A DNA stretch of 14,665 nt from Actinomycetes bacterium (GCA_023394615.1 JAEXAI010000003.1:1-14665), one strand, 5' to 3'. Shown: positions 1 to 8,043, counted from the first letter of the stretch. Program-made: numbers and translations. The notes: a model not told the origin generated them from the letters alone.

Positions 1-15
1 TCAGTAAAAAGAAGC
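1..15 (+). repeat. 15-bp direct repeat, left copy
   Basis: The first 15 bases (tcagtaaaaagaagc) are identical to the last 15 bases of the window. The match ends exactly at both window edges, so it cannot be seen whether it extends outward. It could be an attachment-site or target-duplication pair, a circular-contig overlap, or a pair of ordinary dispersed repeats at which the window was cut. No recombinase gene is present to support mobility. Confidence 0.6.
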
Positions 16-63
16 CTAGGTGAATGATAATGCATACTAAAAGTTAACTTATTTGCCTAAAGC

Positions 64-102
64 TGCACTTTTTTGACAAAACTGGGGAATCGACTCCGAA
101 AT
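64..102 (+). repeat. 39-bp flanking inverted repeat, left copy
   Basis: This 39-bp segment begins tgcactttttt and contains the core aaaactgggga followed by tcgactccga. It matches the reverse complement of 14524-14562 at 35 of 39 positions without gaps. The two copies face each other across the whole regulator-operon unit and both lie outside coding sequence. A short dyad (tccga-aa-tcgga) overlaps its inner edge. Its function is not known to me; a dispersed intergenic element or the ends of a mobilised module are possible. Confidence 0.75.
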
Positions 103-146
103 CGGATGGATAGGCGACGAAAACAGCCGGGTGGACCCAGTCAGAT

Positions 147-206
147 GTGCACGCGTGGCCGTATTAGCGCACGCATAGCTGTATTAGTGCACATGTGGTC
201 GCATTA
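147..206 (+). repeat. three 20-bp imperfect tandem repeats
   Basis: Three head-to-tail 20-bp units lie at 147-166, 167-186 and 187-206. Each has the pattern g-y-gcac-r-y-r-t-r-g-y-y-g-y-atta. The third unit ends exactly on the stop codon of the minus-strand regulator (tta at 204-206), so read in the gene direction each unit starts with TAA. Differences are mostly C/T or A/G changes, which suggests old duplicates. The array sits where a transcription terminator would be expected, but I see no clear hairpin plus U-tract for the regulator there. Confidence 0.7.
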
Positions 207-1802
207 GTCCAACTTCGCCAGGGCACGCAATTCACCGCGGCTCTGTATGCCCATCTTTCCGTATATGTGATGGATGTGGGTCTTTACTGTGCTCTGTGAA
301 AGCGAGAGGTCCGATGCGACTTCTTGGATGCTTTTGCCTTGCATAATCAACGCCAATACTTCTTCTTCTCGGGCTGAAAGGCCGTATTCTACAGCCAACG
401 CAGCCGATTGCTGGTTGATTGCTTCATAGAACACGATGCGGCTGGTTTCCATATCTCTTGGATCGTTTTCGGAAGAGTGTTTGGAAGAACCGGCATAGGT
501 GCTTGAGCGAGCAGTCGTGCTTTCTTCTTCGAACCCGAACATGAATCCGCCGTCGTCGCTGGCGAACGCGCAATAGGCGCAAAGCGCCACGATGAACACG
601 CCGACGCAGATGCCCAGTGACGTTGGATTGCTGGCAACCATCGAAGACAGCACGAATCCCGCTATCATCCCGAAGATACATGCGGCAAGGGAAGTGGTAA
701 ATGCGAATCCGGCCAGACGGACGACAGGGGTCTCGAAACGATTGGCTATCTCGCACAAAGTCAGAATCAGCAGGAAAAGCAGCATTGCGAAGGCACCAGC
801 AACGAAAACCATTCCGCTTGCATTGCCAAGAGCCAACAGCAGCATTCCCAATACCATGACTGGTTGGGCGGCGCGGTAGAGCACCTTCATTGTCAGTCGT
901 TTCGGGAACAGCACCATTGCCGCAAACAATATGACTCCCAATCCGCCGAATCCGATGATCTCGTTTCCGGATAGACCAAACATCATGTTGGTGCTGGCGA
1001 AGAAAAATCCAAACACAGCCATAGAAACAAGGGCATGCTTCAGGAGTCCGAACAAGGCTGATGTTCTCCAGGGTACGCGAAGCGAGATTCCCGGCAGTTT
1101 TTTATCGAAGCGTTTCGCTTTAGTGGCGGCATCGCTGTCATGCGACAAGACGCGAAATCCAAGGACAAGGCAAACCGTGGATATCACGGGAAAGCATGAG
1201 GTGAGAATGCAGGCCGCCAGTGTGGGCAGCATTTCCAACAAAAAATAAATAACCGCAGCACCCGTGCACGACAGTGCTAGGCAGTATCCGGTACAGCGGG
1301 AGTCGACCAATCCGAACAGCTCGCTCCATATAAGGGAGAGCCAAGCGAACTCCATACCAACGAATAGTGCACCCAACGTGAAAAGCAGCTTTGAGACAAT
1401 GGGAGTCAAGTACGCATAGGGGCCGATGAAAGTGCCGATAACCGCCAGCACTAGAAAAGGCACGGACACTCGGGTCTTCAAAGGTACCAGCAAGCGGGCG
1501 AAGAATACTGCGAACAACATAACGCCGATGATGCCTGCACCGATAATCACTCGGTTGATGAACACTTCGAACAAAGACGAATTGCTGGCTGCGGAAAGAG
1601 TGATGTATTCCAAAATCCACGCATAGTAGAGCGCAACACCGATAACAACGGCCGCTACAGCATACGCCGGATGTTTTTCTTTGGGTACGAAGCGCACGCG
1701 GTGCCTCTTTCCAATCACGGTTCCCAATACAGCAAAACCATCTTCCCGCGAACTTGCCTTCGGGTCAATCGGTGCTTTGGGTGGGATGGTACTTTTTAGC
1801 AT
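204..1802 (-). CDS. membrane-embedded LuxR-family transcriptional regulator (12 helices + C-terminal HTH)
   Basis: Predicted membrane sensor and transcription factor, probably controlling the divergent operon. From the ATG at 1802 the protein is 532 residues. It has a short cytosolic N-terminus, then about 12 hydrophobic segments resembling an MFS-like bundle, a polar linker rich in S, E and T, and a C-terminal LuxR/GerE helix-turn-helix (about the last 60 residues) with the hallmark stretches GLSAREEEVLALI and STVKTHIHHIYGKMGI. There is no receiver domain, so a signal is presumably sensed by the membrane part. Regulators of this architecture are abundant in Eggerthellaceae next to substrate-specific redox operons. 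The frame stays open to a GTG at 1913, but that start has no purine-rich site and would leave only 20 bp to the divergent gene. The 1802 start has GAGGGG 16 nt upstream, a long spacing, so the exact start is uncertain. Substrate unknown. Confidence 0.9.
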   Translation of the reverse strand: MLKSTIPPKAPIDPKASSREDGFAVLGTVIGKRHRVRFVPKEKHPAYAVAAVVIGVALYYAWILEYITLSAASNSSLFEVFINRVIIGAGIIGVMLFAVFFARLLVPLKTRVSVPFLVLAVIGTFIGPYAYLTPIVSKLLFTLGALFVGMEFAWLSLIWSELFGLVDSRCTGYCLALSCTGAAVIYFLLEMLPTLAACILTSCFPVISTVCLVLGFRVLSHDSDAATKAKRFDKKLPGISLRVPWRTSALFGLLKHALVSMAVFGFFFASTNMMFGLSGNEIIGFGGLGVILFAAMVLFPKRLTMKVLYRAAQPVMVLGMLLLALGNASGMVFVAGAFAMLLFLLILTLCEIANRFETPVVRLAGFAFTTSLAACIFGMIAGFVLSSMVASNPTSLGICVGVFIVALCAYCAFASDDGGFMFGFEEESTTARSSTYAGSSKHSSENDPRDMETSRIVFYEAINQQSAALAVEYGLSAREEEVLALIMQGKSIQEVASDLSLSQSTVKTHIHHIYGKMGIQSRGELRALAKLD

Positions 1803-1933
1803 AGTACTTTTGGTATGACCCCTCTTTTTCAAAATCAATCTCAAAGAAGAATTGGCAACTTTTCCCGGCGGCGCTAAGTTGGCCGCATCGAATCGCCGAT
1901 GGGCGGCGAACACCGAAAAGAAGGGAAGAGGAA
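1803..1933. promoter_or_regulatory. divergent intergenic control region with a candidate operator
   Basis: If the regulator starts at 1802, these 131 bp separate it from the divergent acyl-CoA dehydrogenase gene and should hold both promoters. A dyad is visible at 1886-1901 (catcg, 6-nt spacer, cgatg). Allowing a one-base offset, its flanks extend it to 1883-1906 (ccg / cgg). This is a plausible binding site for the adjacent LuxR-type protein. A TTGGCA at 1852-1857 with TAAGTT 17 bp downstream is only a weak plus-strand promoter candidate. The operon's ribosome binding site is GGAAGAGG at about 1924-1931. Confidence 0.4.
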
Positions 1934-3091
1934 ATGAGTTATTTTATGACGGACGACCAGAAGCTGATTGTCCAATCCGTACATGAGTTCTGCACCTCTC
2001 CCACGATCCAGAAGATGATCGTGGAAGCCCGCGCGAAGCAGCAGTTCCCCTTGGATTGTTGGAAGGCGGCTGCAGAGCAAGGCTACATCGGGGCTATGAT
2101 TCCCGAAGAATATGGCGGGCAAGGCTACGATCTGACGACATATTTCATGATCGTTGAAGAATTCGCCAAAAACAGCTTCCCCATCTGCGGTGCGCTTGCG
2201 GGGCATAGTCTGGGTGTGCTGCCCATACTGTATTGGGGCACCGACGAGCAGAAGGCGAAATACTTACCGGCCATTGCCACGGGCGAATGTATCTTGTGCG
2301 GATCGGTTACCGATCCCGCTGGCTTGGCGAATTTCCCCGAATGGGGCCTGCAAGAAGAGCAGACTGCAGACGGTTGGAGACTCAACGGCACGAAATGCCT
2401 GACCACTAATGCTGATATCGCCAATGTGAAAGTAATCTTTGGCAAACCGGGACCGGGCAAGGACTGGTTCGACCATGTGTACTTGGTAGAAAAGGGTGCC
2501 GCAGGTATGGAAACCGGCGACCAGGAACACAAGCTGCTGCCCGATTTCACCGACTGGGGATCAATAGTGCTGAAGGACGTGGAAATTCCCGCCGCCAACC
2601 GTATTGATGACAACGGAACCGGATATTTCTGGCTTGGCCCGAGCTTCTTGCTGTTGGCCCTGCAATCCATGGTGGCTGGATACGGCGCCTTCAAACTGGG
2701 ACTCACGTTCGCATCGCAGCGCACGCGCTACGGTCGCCCACTGGTCGCCCTGCAGTCGGTCAGCCACAAGCTGGCCAACATCGCCATTCGCAATGAAACC
2801 GCGAAATGCCTGATTTATACCGCTACCCGTCTGTGGGACGAAGGTCGCGGGCTGGAATGTTTCCGATTGGGCTGCATGGCAAAGGCCTATGTGACCGAGA
2901 ACGCGAACACGAGCCTGCATGATGCCGTGGTGTTGCATGGTGGCATCGGATATACCGTGCCAGCCATGGTGGGCCCATTGTGGGTGTCCTCGTTGCAGAT
3001 GGAATTGGCTGAGATGCCCGGCGATATTCATCGTGATTTCATCATGCAAACCTACGGCGTGAAGCCTGGTTGGAAAAACGGGCAAGACTGA
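1934..3091 (+). CDS. acyl-CoA dehydrogenase
   Basis: Flavoprotein that oxidises an acyl-CoA at the alpha,beta bond (or runs in reverse) and exchanges electrons with ETF, encoded immediately downstream. At 385 residues it has the usual family length. The N-terminal helical domain runs to about residue 110, followed by the FAD-contacting beta domain (GSVTDPAGLANFPEWG and GWRLNGTKCLTTNADIA regions). The C-terminal helical domain carries SQRTRYGRPLVALQSVSHKLA and the LHGGIGYT motif. The catalytic base aligns as Glu360 in LAEMPGDIHRD, where most relatives have YEGTSEIQR, so the glutamate is kept but the following GT is replaced by MPG. That may mark a substrate subfamily. It is the first gene of the operon with a good ribosome binding site. 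The substrate cannot be named from the sequence. Confidence 0.93.
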   Translation: MSYFMTDDQKLIVQSVHEFCTSPTIQKMIVEARAKQQFPLDCWKAAAEQGYIGAMIPEEYGGQGYDLTTYFMIVEEFAKNSFPICGALAGHSLGVLPILYWGTDEQKAKYLPAIATGECILCGSVTDPAGLANFPEWGLQEEQTADGWRLNGTKCLTTNADIANVKVIFGKPGPGKDWFDHVYLVEKGAAGMETGDQEHKLLPDFTDWGSIVLKDVEIPAANRIDDNGTGYFWLGPSFLLLALQSMVAGYGAFKLGLTFASQRTRYGRPLVALQSVSHKLANIAIRNETAKCLIYTATRLWDEGRGLECFRLGCMAKAYVTENANTSLHDAVVLHGGIGYTVPAMVGPLWVSSLQMELAEMPGDIHRDFIMQTYGVKPGWKNGQD

Positions 3092-3141
3092 GCGTGCCGG
3101 AGCTTGACGTTTTGGAATCATCAAAGTAAGGAAGTGCAACT

Positions 3142-3909
3142 ATGTCAAAAATCGTCGCCTGTTACAAATGGGTGGCTGACGAAGCCGATATCAGGATAGG
3201 CGACGACCTGTCCGTCGACATCACCTGCGCCCGAAGCAAGATAAGCGATTTCGACCGCAGTGCCATCGAAGCAGCCATGCGCGTGTCTGCGGATACGGAA
3301 GCGCAAGCCGTCACGCTTTCATACGGAACGCCCGCCGTGGCGAAATCGATGAAGGATGCTTTGTCGCGCGGACCTGCGCAGGGCTATTGGATAGGTACCG
3401 AGGCGGCTGCAAAATCGGATGGGCGTGCAAGCGCGAAGGCTTTGGCCGCAGGAGTGGAAGCGATCGGAGACGTGTCTCTGGTTGTGTGTGCTGAAGGGGC
3501 CTCTGACACGTATGCCCGTCAGGTGGGTCCGCGTTTGGGTGCGCGTCTTGACTGGCCGGTCGTGACATCGGTGGTCGACATGAGTGTCGAGGGCAACACC
3601 GTTACGGCCACCCGAAAGCTGGAAGATGTGACGCAGACCGTGCAAGTGGATATGCCTGCCGTCATCTGCGTGCTGCCGGAAGGTTTCGAGCCGAAGATTC
3701 CCGGGCTGAAAGCCATCATGGGCGCGGGCAAGAAGCCGCACACAGAATTGCATGTGGAAGATCTGGGTGTAAATGCGGCACCGCTTGCGCGCAGGACCTC
3801 GTTCGAGGGTTTCGTCATGTCACGCAAGAACCTCATCATTGCAGAAGACGACATGGCGCAGGCGACCAAGGAGCTGGCTGATGCCATGCGCAAGGAAGGG
3901 GTGCTGTAG
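3142..3909 (+). CDS. etfB: electron transfer flavoprotein subunit beta (FixA/EtfB)
   Basis: Small ETF subunit that pairs with the alpha subunit to shuttle electrons between the acyl-CoA dehydrogenase and the FixC/FixX module at the operon's end. At 255 residues it is of normal length. The N-terminus KIVACYKWVADE, the helix FDRSAIEAAMR (about 37-47) and the signature QVGPRLGARLDWP (about 127-139) are typical of EtfB/FixA. The C-terminal arm, ending in a helix (ATKELADAMRKEGVL), is the part that usually embraces the alpha subunit. It is separated from etfA by only 2 nt. Because fixC and fixX homologues share the operon, a bifurcating FixAB-type role is more likely than a simple ETF, but sequence alone does not settle that. 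Confidence 0.93.
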   Translation: MSKIVACYKWVADEADIRIGDDLSVDITCARSKISDFDRSAIEAAMRVSADTEAQAVTLSYGTPAVAKSMKDALSRGPAQGYWIGTEAAAKSDGRASAKALAAGVEAIGDVSLVVCAEGASDTYARQVGPRLGARLDWPVVTSVVDMSVEGNTVTATRKLEDVTQTVQVDMPAVICVLPEGFEPKIPGLKAIMGAGKKPHTELHVEDLGVNAAPLARRTSFEGFVMSRKNLIIAEDDMAQATKELADAMRKEGVL

Positions 3910-3911
3910 AG

Positions 3912-4823
3912 ATGCCCGGAGTATATGCATACAGCGATAAGGCGGCGCTCGCTGCCGAGCTGGTCGGATTCGGAGTTTCTGCCGGCTTGCCCACGTTTGC
4001 GATAGCATTCGACGACTCGCAGGCGGCCGCTTTGGCACAATGCGGCGCCGATGGCATCGTGGAGATGCAAGGTGATGGAAACCTAGTCGAGAACAACGCG
4101 AAGGGTTTAGCCGCATTTTTGACTGAGCGTCAGGCAGACCTGCTTGTGGTCGGTGCAACTGCAATCGGTCGCGATTTGGCGGCGCGCGTTGCTGGGTATA
4201 TGGATTGCGCCATGGCAAGCGATGTCTCATCGCTTGCATTCGAAGGCGACCATGTTGCGGTATCTCGCATGATGTACGGCGGCGCGGTGGTGGAGAAAAG
4301 CGATTTGCCCCTGCCTGCAGTCGTGACCGTCGGGGCTGGTCGTTTTACGAAATCATCTGGAGAATCACCTGTTCAGGAAGTGGCATTGGAGAAAGATGAT
4401 CGCGTTCGTTTCCTGAGTGATGCTCCTATCGTAAAGGAGGGCGCAGATTTGTCGAAAGCGAAGACAATCGTGTCTTTCGGCATGGGAGTAGGTGCTCTCG
4501 AAGACGTAGAAATGATTCAGGCGCTTGCCGATCAAATGGGTGCTGAGCTGGGCTGTACGCGCGGTATTGCCGAAGAGCGCCATTGGCTGCCAATCGAACA
4601 ATATGTTGGGCTTTCGGGCGTGGATGTGGCCCCGGACGTGTATCTGACGCTGGGTATATCGGGGCAGGTGCAGCATCTGGCAGGCATTCGCGATGCGAAG
4701 CTGATTGTGGCTGTGGACAAGAATCCCCAGGCGCCCATATTCAAGGCGTGCGACTACGGCATCGTGGGAGATTTGTATGAAGTGGTGCCGCTTTTGACGC
4801 AAGCACTGGCGAACCAAGGGTAG
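3912..4823 (+). CDS. etfA: electron transfer flavoprotein subunit alpha (FixB/EtfA)
   Basis: Large ETF subunit carrying the alpha-FAD. The protein has 303 residues: a divergent N-terminal domain (1-180) and a well conserved C-terminal FAD domain. Visible FAD motifs are SFGMGVGA (188-195), LTLGISGQVQHLAG (246-259), VAVDKNPQAPIF (266-277) and DYGIVGDL (281-288). The family's usual D-x-G-W-x-P segment reads EERHWLP (221-227), a mild variation. Two nucleotides separate it from etfB, with the likely ribosome site AAGGAAGGGG inside the etfB end, consistent with translational coupling. With EtfB, FixC and FixX it would form a FixABCX-like complex. Confidence 0.94.
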   Translation: MPGVYAYSDKAALAAELVGFGVSAGLPTFAIAFDDSQAAALAQCGADGIVEMQGDGNLVENNAKGLAAFLTERQADLLVVGATAIGRDLAARVAGYMDCAMASDVSSLAFEGDHVAVSRMMYGGAVVEKSDLPLPAVVTVGAGRFTKSSGESPVQEVALEKDDRVRFLSDAPIVKEGADLSKAKTIVSFGMGVGALEDVEMIQALADQMGAELGCTRGIAEERHWLPIEQYVGLSGVDVAPDVYLTLGISGQVQHLAGIRDAKLIVAVDKNPQAPIFKACDYGIVGDLYEVVPLLTQALANQG

Positions 4824-4901
4824 CGACGGGTTCACCAACTGAAAGAACTACTGGTCAATGAAGGGTAGTGGCAGGTTTGTCCTGTCGAGTGAATCGATAT
4901 G

Positions 4902-4907
4902 AGGAGG
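4902..4907 (+). promoter_or_regulatory. ribosome binding site fixing the dehydrogenase start at 4917
   Basis: A perfect AGGAGG lies 9 nt before the ATG at 4917. An in-frame ATG at 4899 precedes and overlaps this site, so it is unlikely to be the true start. This sets the protein at 351 rather than 357 residues. Confidence 0.75.
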
Positions 4908-4916
4908 AATGTTTCA

Positions 4917-5972
4917 ATGGAAAAGAAGACGATGAAGGCGCTTGTATATCATGGGCCCAATGACATCAGCTTGGATGATGTCGCCGTACCGCAAATTCAG
5001 GATCCGCATGATGTGATTGCCAAGGTCACGAGCTCTGCCATATGCACAAGCGACGTGCATATCATGAAGGGCGAGATTCCCTTCGTGAAACCGCCTAGGA
5101 CACTTGGACATGAATTCACTGTAGAGGTGCTGGAAGTAGGGAGCGCTGTTCAAAACGCCAAGGTGGGCGGCCATTATGCCGTTGCTCCGTTGAGCTACTG
5201 CGGACAGTGTCCAGCATGCAAATCGGGTCATGTGGGCGCATGCGAGAATGCGGGCGGTTTTGGCATTTACGCTGACGGCTGTCAAGCCGAGTACATTCGT
5301 ATCCCGTGGGCTGACCATTGCATGTTCCCGGTGCCTGAAGGCAAGACAGACGAAGACGTGCTGCTTTTGGGCGATATGCTGGCCACTGCATGGTTTGGCA
5401 TACAAAACGCTGGGGTGGAGAGAGGCCAAATGGTCGCCGTCATAGGGTGTGGACCGGTTGGGCTTTCCGCATGTGAGCTGCTCACGCATCATTTTGGCTG
5501 CAAAGTGATTGCTTTCGACGCTATACAAGATCGCATCGACTTGGCGGTGAAGCAGGGCGTGGCTGTCGAAGGCATCAACCCTGTTACTGACGATGTGGAA
5601 GCAAGAGTAAAGGAAATCACTGGAGGTGCCGGATTCCCCGTAGTGTTCGAAGACGGAGGGACGGATAAATCCTTCAATCTGGCAATAGCCATTGCGGGAT
5701 ACTGCAGCGTTGTTTCCACAGTGGCCGTGTTTGCGGGTCCAGTCACCATCCCCATGCAGAGCCTTATCTACAAAAACCTGCGCATCATGACCGGCATACA
5801 GAAATGCGAGGGTCTGGCCGAAATGATGAAGATGATTGTCACTGGCGAGATTGACACCAGTTGGATTTTGACCCACCATGCACCGCTTGACAAGATCCTC
5901 GAGGGATATGACGTGTTCGGCAACAAGAAGGACGGCTGCGTCAAATGGGTCGTCACACCTCTTGAGGGTTAG
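4917..5972 (+). CDS. zinc-dependent medium-chain dehydrogenase (alcohol dehydrogenase family)
   Basis: NAD(P)-dependent alcohol/aldehyde or hydroxyacyl oxidoreductase of the MDR superfamily, 351 residues. Catalytic-zinc residues are Cys43 (AICTSD), His65-Glu66 (LGHEF) and probably Asp153 (LLLGD). The structural-zinc lobe has four cysteines at 95, 98, 101 and 109 (CGQCPACKSGHVGAC). The Rossmann motif is GCGPVG at 177-182, and Asp201 at the end of the second strand (VIAFD) favours NAD over NADP. The LLLGD segment and lobe resemble threonine/formaldehyde-dehydrogenase-like MDRs. It follows etfA by 93 bp, the widest gap in the first half of the operon, and is followed 10 bp later by the CooC-like gene. 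It could supply NADH to the FixABCX-type module. Substrate unknown. Confidence 0.88.
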   Translation: MEKKTMKALVYHGPNDISLDDVAVPQIQDPHDVIAKVTSSAICTSDVHIMKGEIPFVKPPRTLGHEFTVEVLEVGSAVQNAKVGGHYAVAPLSYCGQCPACKSGHVGACENAGGFGIYADGCQAEYIRIPWADHCMFPVPEGKTDEDVLLLGDMLATAWFGIQNAGVERGQMVAVIGCGPVGLSACELLTHHFGCKVIAFDAIQDRIDLAVKQGVAVEGINPVTDDVEARVKEITGGAGFPVVFEDGGTDKSFNLAIAIAGYCSVVSTVAVFAGPVTIPMQSLIYKNLRIMTGIQKCEGLAEMMKMIVTGEIDTSWILTHHAPLDKILEGYDVFGNKKDGCVKWVVTPLEG

Positions 5973-5982
5973 GTGAGCCCCC

Positions 5983-6834
5983 ATGTGCGAGAACTGCGCA
6001 GCTCATAATCATCAGGGCGCGCATGATGCTAAACCGGGCGGTACCGCTTCTGCGTCCCGCCCAAAAGGGGGTACTCCGAAGGTCGTGGCCGTGTGTGGTA
6101 AAGGCGGCGTGGGGAAGACCTCGATATCGGCCATGGCCGTACATGCGATAGAACACCACGACCCCGCCTCCCGTATCTTGGTAATCGATGCCGATCCGGC
6201 GGTGGGACTGTCAACCGCGCTGGGTGTGGATGTGGTTCGCACGGTCGACGATATTCGCAACCAAATCATAGATTCAAGTAGAACCGAAGATGCGGGCACA
6301 GTTGCCGACATTTTGGAAAAAATCGACTACGAAATGTTCGACGCCATGGCCGAGACGGATGGCTATGCGTTTTTGGCCATCGGACGTCCCGAAACCGAAG
6401 GATGCTACTGCAAAGTCAATGACTATCTGAAAGAAATCATCGAGGGCCTTATCGGACATTTCGATTATGTGATTATCGATGGTGAAGCGGGAATCGAGCA
6501 GGTGAACAGGCGTGTTCTGGAGTCAGTAACGCATCTGCTGCTGGTGTCTGACTGCAGCAAGAAGGGACTGGCTGTGGCGCGCACTATCAAACAGGTTGCA
6601 GATGGGGGCGTTCTGCCTTACGAGCATGTCGGTCTGATTTTATCGCGCGTACACAAGAGCGTGGATGCGGTGCGTGCGGACACCGAAGGGCTCGATGTGT
6701 TGGGTTGTATCTTGGAAGAAGATGCGGTGCGCAGCTTCGACATGGATGGAACGAGCCTACTGGATTTGCCACATGACGATCCGGCATCAATGGAAGTGAC
6801 AAGCGCACTGCATCGTTTTGGCGTGCTCGATTAG
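5983..6834 (+). CDS. CooC/AcsF-like metal-cofactor maturation ATPase with Cys/His-rich N-terminus
   Basis: SIMIBI-class (MinD/NifH-like) ATPase, 283 residues. The deviant Walker A GKGGVGKT is at 39-46 with signature Lys40. Switch I DADPA is near 70-73, the CxC motif (EGCYCK, Cys141 and Cys143) follows, and Walker B DYVIIDGEAG is at 161-170. The CxC motif is the metal-binding dimer-interface feature of CooC proteins, which help insert nickel into CO dehydrogenase; the related AcsF serves acetyl-CoA synthase. An unusual 30-residue N-terminal extension (MCENCAAHNHQGAHD: Cys2, Cys5, His8, His10, His14) could bind a metal. In this operon the client is unclear: candidates are the dehydratase-like cluster protein and the ACS-like protein downstream. 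It might instead act as a reductase-like ATPase. Family assignment is firm; the role is inferred. Confidence 0.88.
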   Translation: MCENCAAHNHQGAHDAKPGGTASASRPKGGTPKVVAVCGKGGVGKTSISAMAVHAIEHHDPASRILVIDADPAVGLSTALGVDVVRTVDDIRNQIIDSSRTEDAGTVADILEKIDYEMFDAMAETDGYAFLAIGRPETEGCYCKVNDYLKEIIEGLIGHFDYVIIDGEAGIEQVNRRVLESVTHLLLVSDCSKKGLAVARTIKQVADGGVLPYEHVGLILSRVHKSVDAVRADTEGLDVLGCILEEDAVRSFDMDGTSLLDLPHDDPASMEVTSALHRFGVLD

Positions 6835-6858
6835 AGAAAGAAAGGAGCGTTTAACACT

Positions 6859-8040
6859 ATGGAAAAACTCAAGGAAATAGAGTTCTTCGGAGCGTTGTTG
6901 GAAAAGTCCAAAAACGAACTGTTGGAAAAAGCCATTGCCGATGGGCGTATGACCATCGGATACAACTGCTGCATGGTCCCGTATCCGCTGCTAAGCATAG
7001 GCGGGATTGTTCCTGTCCATTTGCGGGCACCCGAGGTGCAGACCACGGAGCAGGCGGATTTCTACATGTCGAATTTCAACTGCTCGTATTCTCGCAGCAT
7101 TTTGGAAGCAGGTTTGGAAGGCTCTTACGACTGGATAAACGGAATCGTATTTGCTGCCAGCTGCATCCATACGCAGCGCGTAGAGCACAACTTGAAGCTT
7201 GAAGAAGTGAACGGCGATAAAAAGCCATACCTTAGTTATGTGATTGACACGCCACGAAAGAGCTTCGATGCGTCCATCACGGCGCTTGCAAGCGATTTGC
7301 GTACGCTGGGTGGAGCCCTGTCGCAAACCTACGGAGTTGATGCGTCCGAGAAATCGGTCATTGCTGCAATCAAAGAATACAACAAGTTCAATAAACTGCT
7401 GAAGGAAATCGCCGATATGCGCTTGGGTGCGGAACCCTCTATCACGGGCACTGAGTTGCATACCGTGGTATGCGCATGTCAGGTAGCACCTCATGACATG
7501 CTGATGAAGCCTTTAAAAGACCTGAAGGCGGCGCTGAAGAAGCGTGGGCCTCTCAAGATTGCGGGACCTCGCGTGATGGTAATGGGCGCTCGCATAGACG
7601 ACCCTGCATTCATTCAGCTCATTGAAGACCAGGGTTGTTTCGTGGCAGCGGACAGGTTCTGTTTCGGCAGTCTGCCCGGATTGGAGCCCATAAAGGACAC
7701 GGGCGATCCTTACATGAACCTAGCGCGTCATTTCATGGACACCAGCGAGTGTCCGCGCATGATGTGCGAAACGGACAAGCGCATGCAACACACCTTCGAC
7801 TGGTTCGATGAATACGACTGCGACGGCATCATCTTGCAGGTTATGAAGTTCTGCGATCTGTGGGGATGGGAAACCGTGAAGGTGCAGGAAGAAGCGGAAG
7901 CGCGCGGAGTTCCCGTGGTTCGCTTCGAGCGTGAGTACCACGTGAGCGGCGAGGGCCAGTTGCAAACGCGCGTGCAGGCATTCATCGAAAGCCTGAATGC
8001 TCGTGCGCTTGCCGACGCGTCGAAAAAGCAGGAGGCATAG
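6859..8040 (+). CDS. 2-hydroxyacyl-CoA dehydratase/benzoyl-CoA reductase-like subunit, small (HgdB/FldC/BcrC-type)
   Basis: Iron-sulfur subunit of the HgdB superfamily, 393 residues. These heterodimers take a low-potential electron from an ATP-driven activator for radical dehydration, ring reduction or related reductions. Characteristic stretches are NFNCSYSRSILEAG (Cys75), GIVFAASCIHTQRV (Cys102) and GIILQVMKFCDLWGWE (Cys332). Those three cysteines match the usual cluster ligands. The C-terminal VPVVRFEREY occupies the place of the common VPxLxLExDY. There are about nine further cysteines (37, 38, 205, 207, 260, 268, 298, 303, 321), more than I would expect for a single 4Fe-4S subunit. The partner subunit starts 3 bp downstream and the activator follows it. 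Reaction and substrate are not predictable. A double-cubane-cluster reductase is an alternative. Confidence 0.88.
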   Translation: MEKLKEIEFFGALLEKSKNELLEKAIADGRMTIGYNCCMVPYPLLSIGGIVPVHLRAPEVQTTEQADFYMSNFNCSYSRSILEAGLEGSYDWINGIVFAASCIHTQRVEHNLKLEEVNGDKKPYLSYVIDTPRKSFDASITALASDLRTLGGALSQTYGVDASEKSVIAAIKEYNKFNKLLKEIADMRLGAEPSITGTELHTVVCACQVAPHDMLMKPLKDLKAALKKRGPLKIAGPRVMVMGARIDDPAFIQLIEDQGCFVAADRFCFGSLPGLEPIKDTGDPYMNLARHFMDTSECPRMMCETDKRMQHTFDWFDEYDCDGIILQVMKFCDLWGWETVKVQEEAEARGVPVVRFEREYHVSGEGQLQTRVQAFIESLNARALADASKKQEA

Positions 8041-8043
8041 ACG

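Noticed and set aside
1803..1913. Upstream extension of the LuxR regulator to a GTG at 1913
   Set aside because: The added 37 residues look like translated non-coding DNA, no purine-rich site precedes the GTG, and it would consume the divergent promoter region.
4914..5984. Long stop-free frame of about 356 codons on the minus strand
   Set aside because: It is entirely antisense to the zinc-dependent dehydrogenase, whose zinc ligands and Rossmann motif are clear. The antisense translation shows no recognisable domain and no ribosome site.
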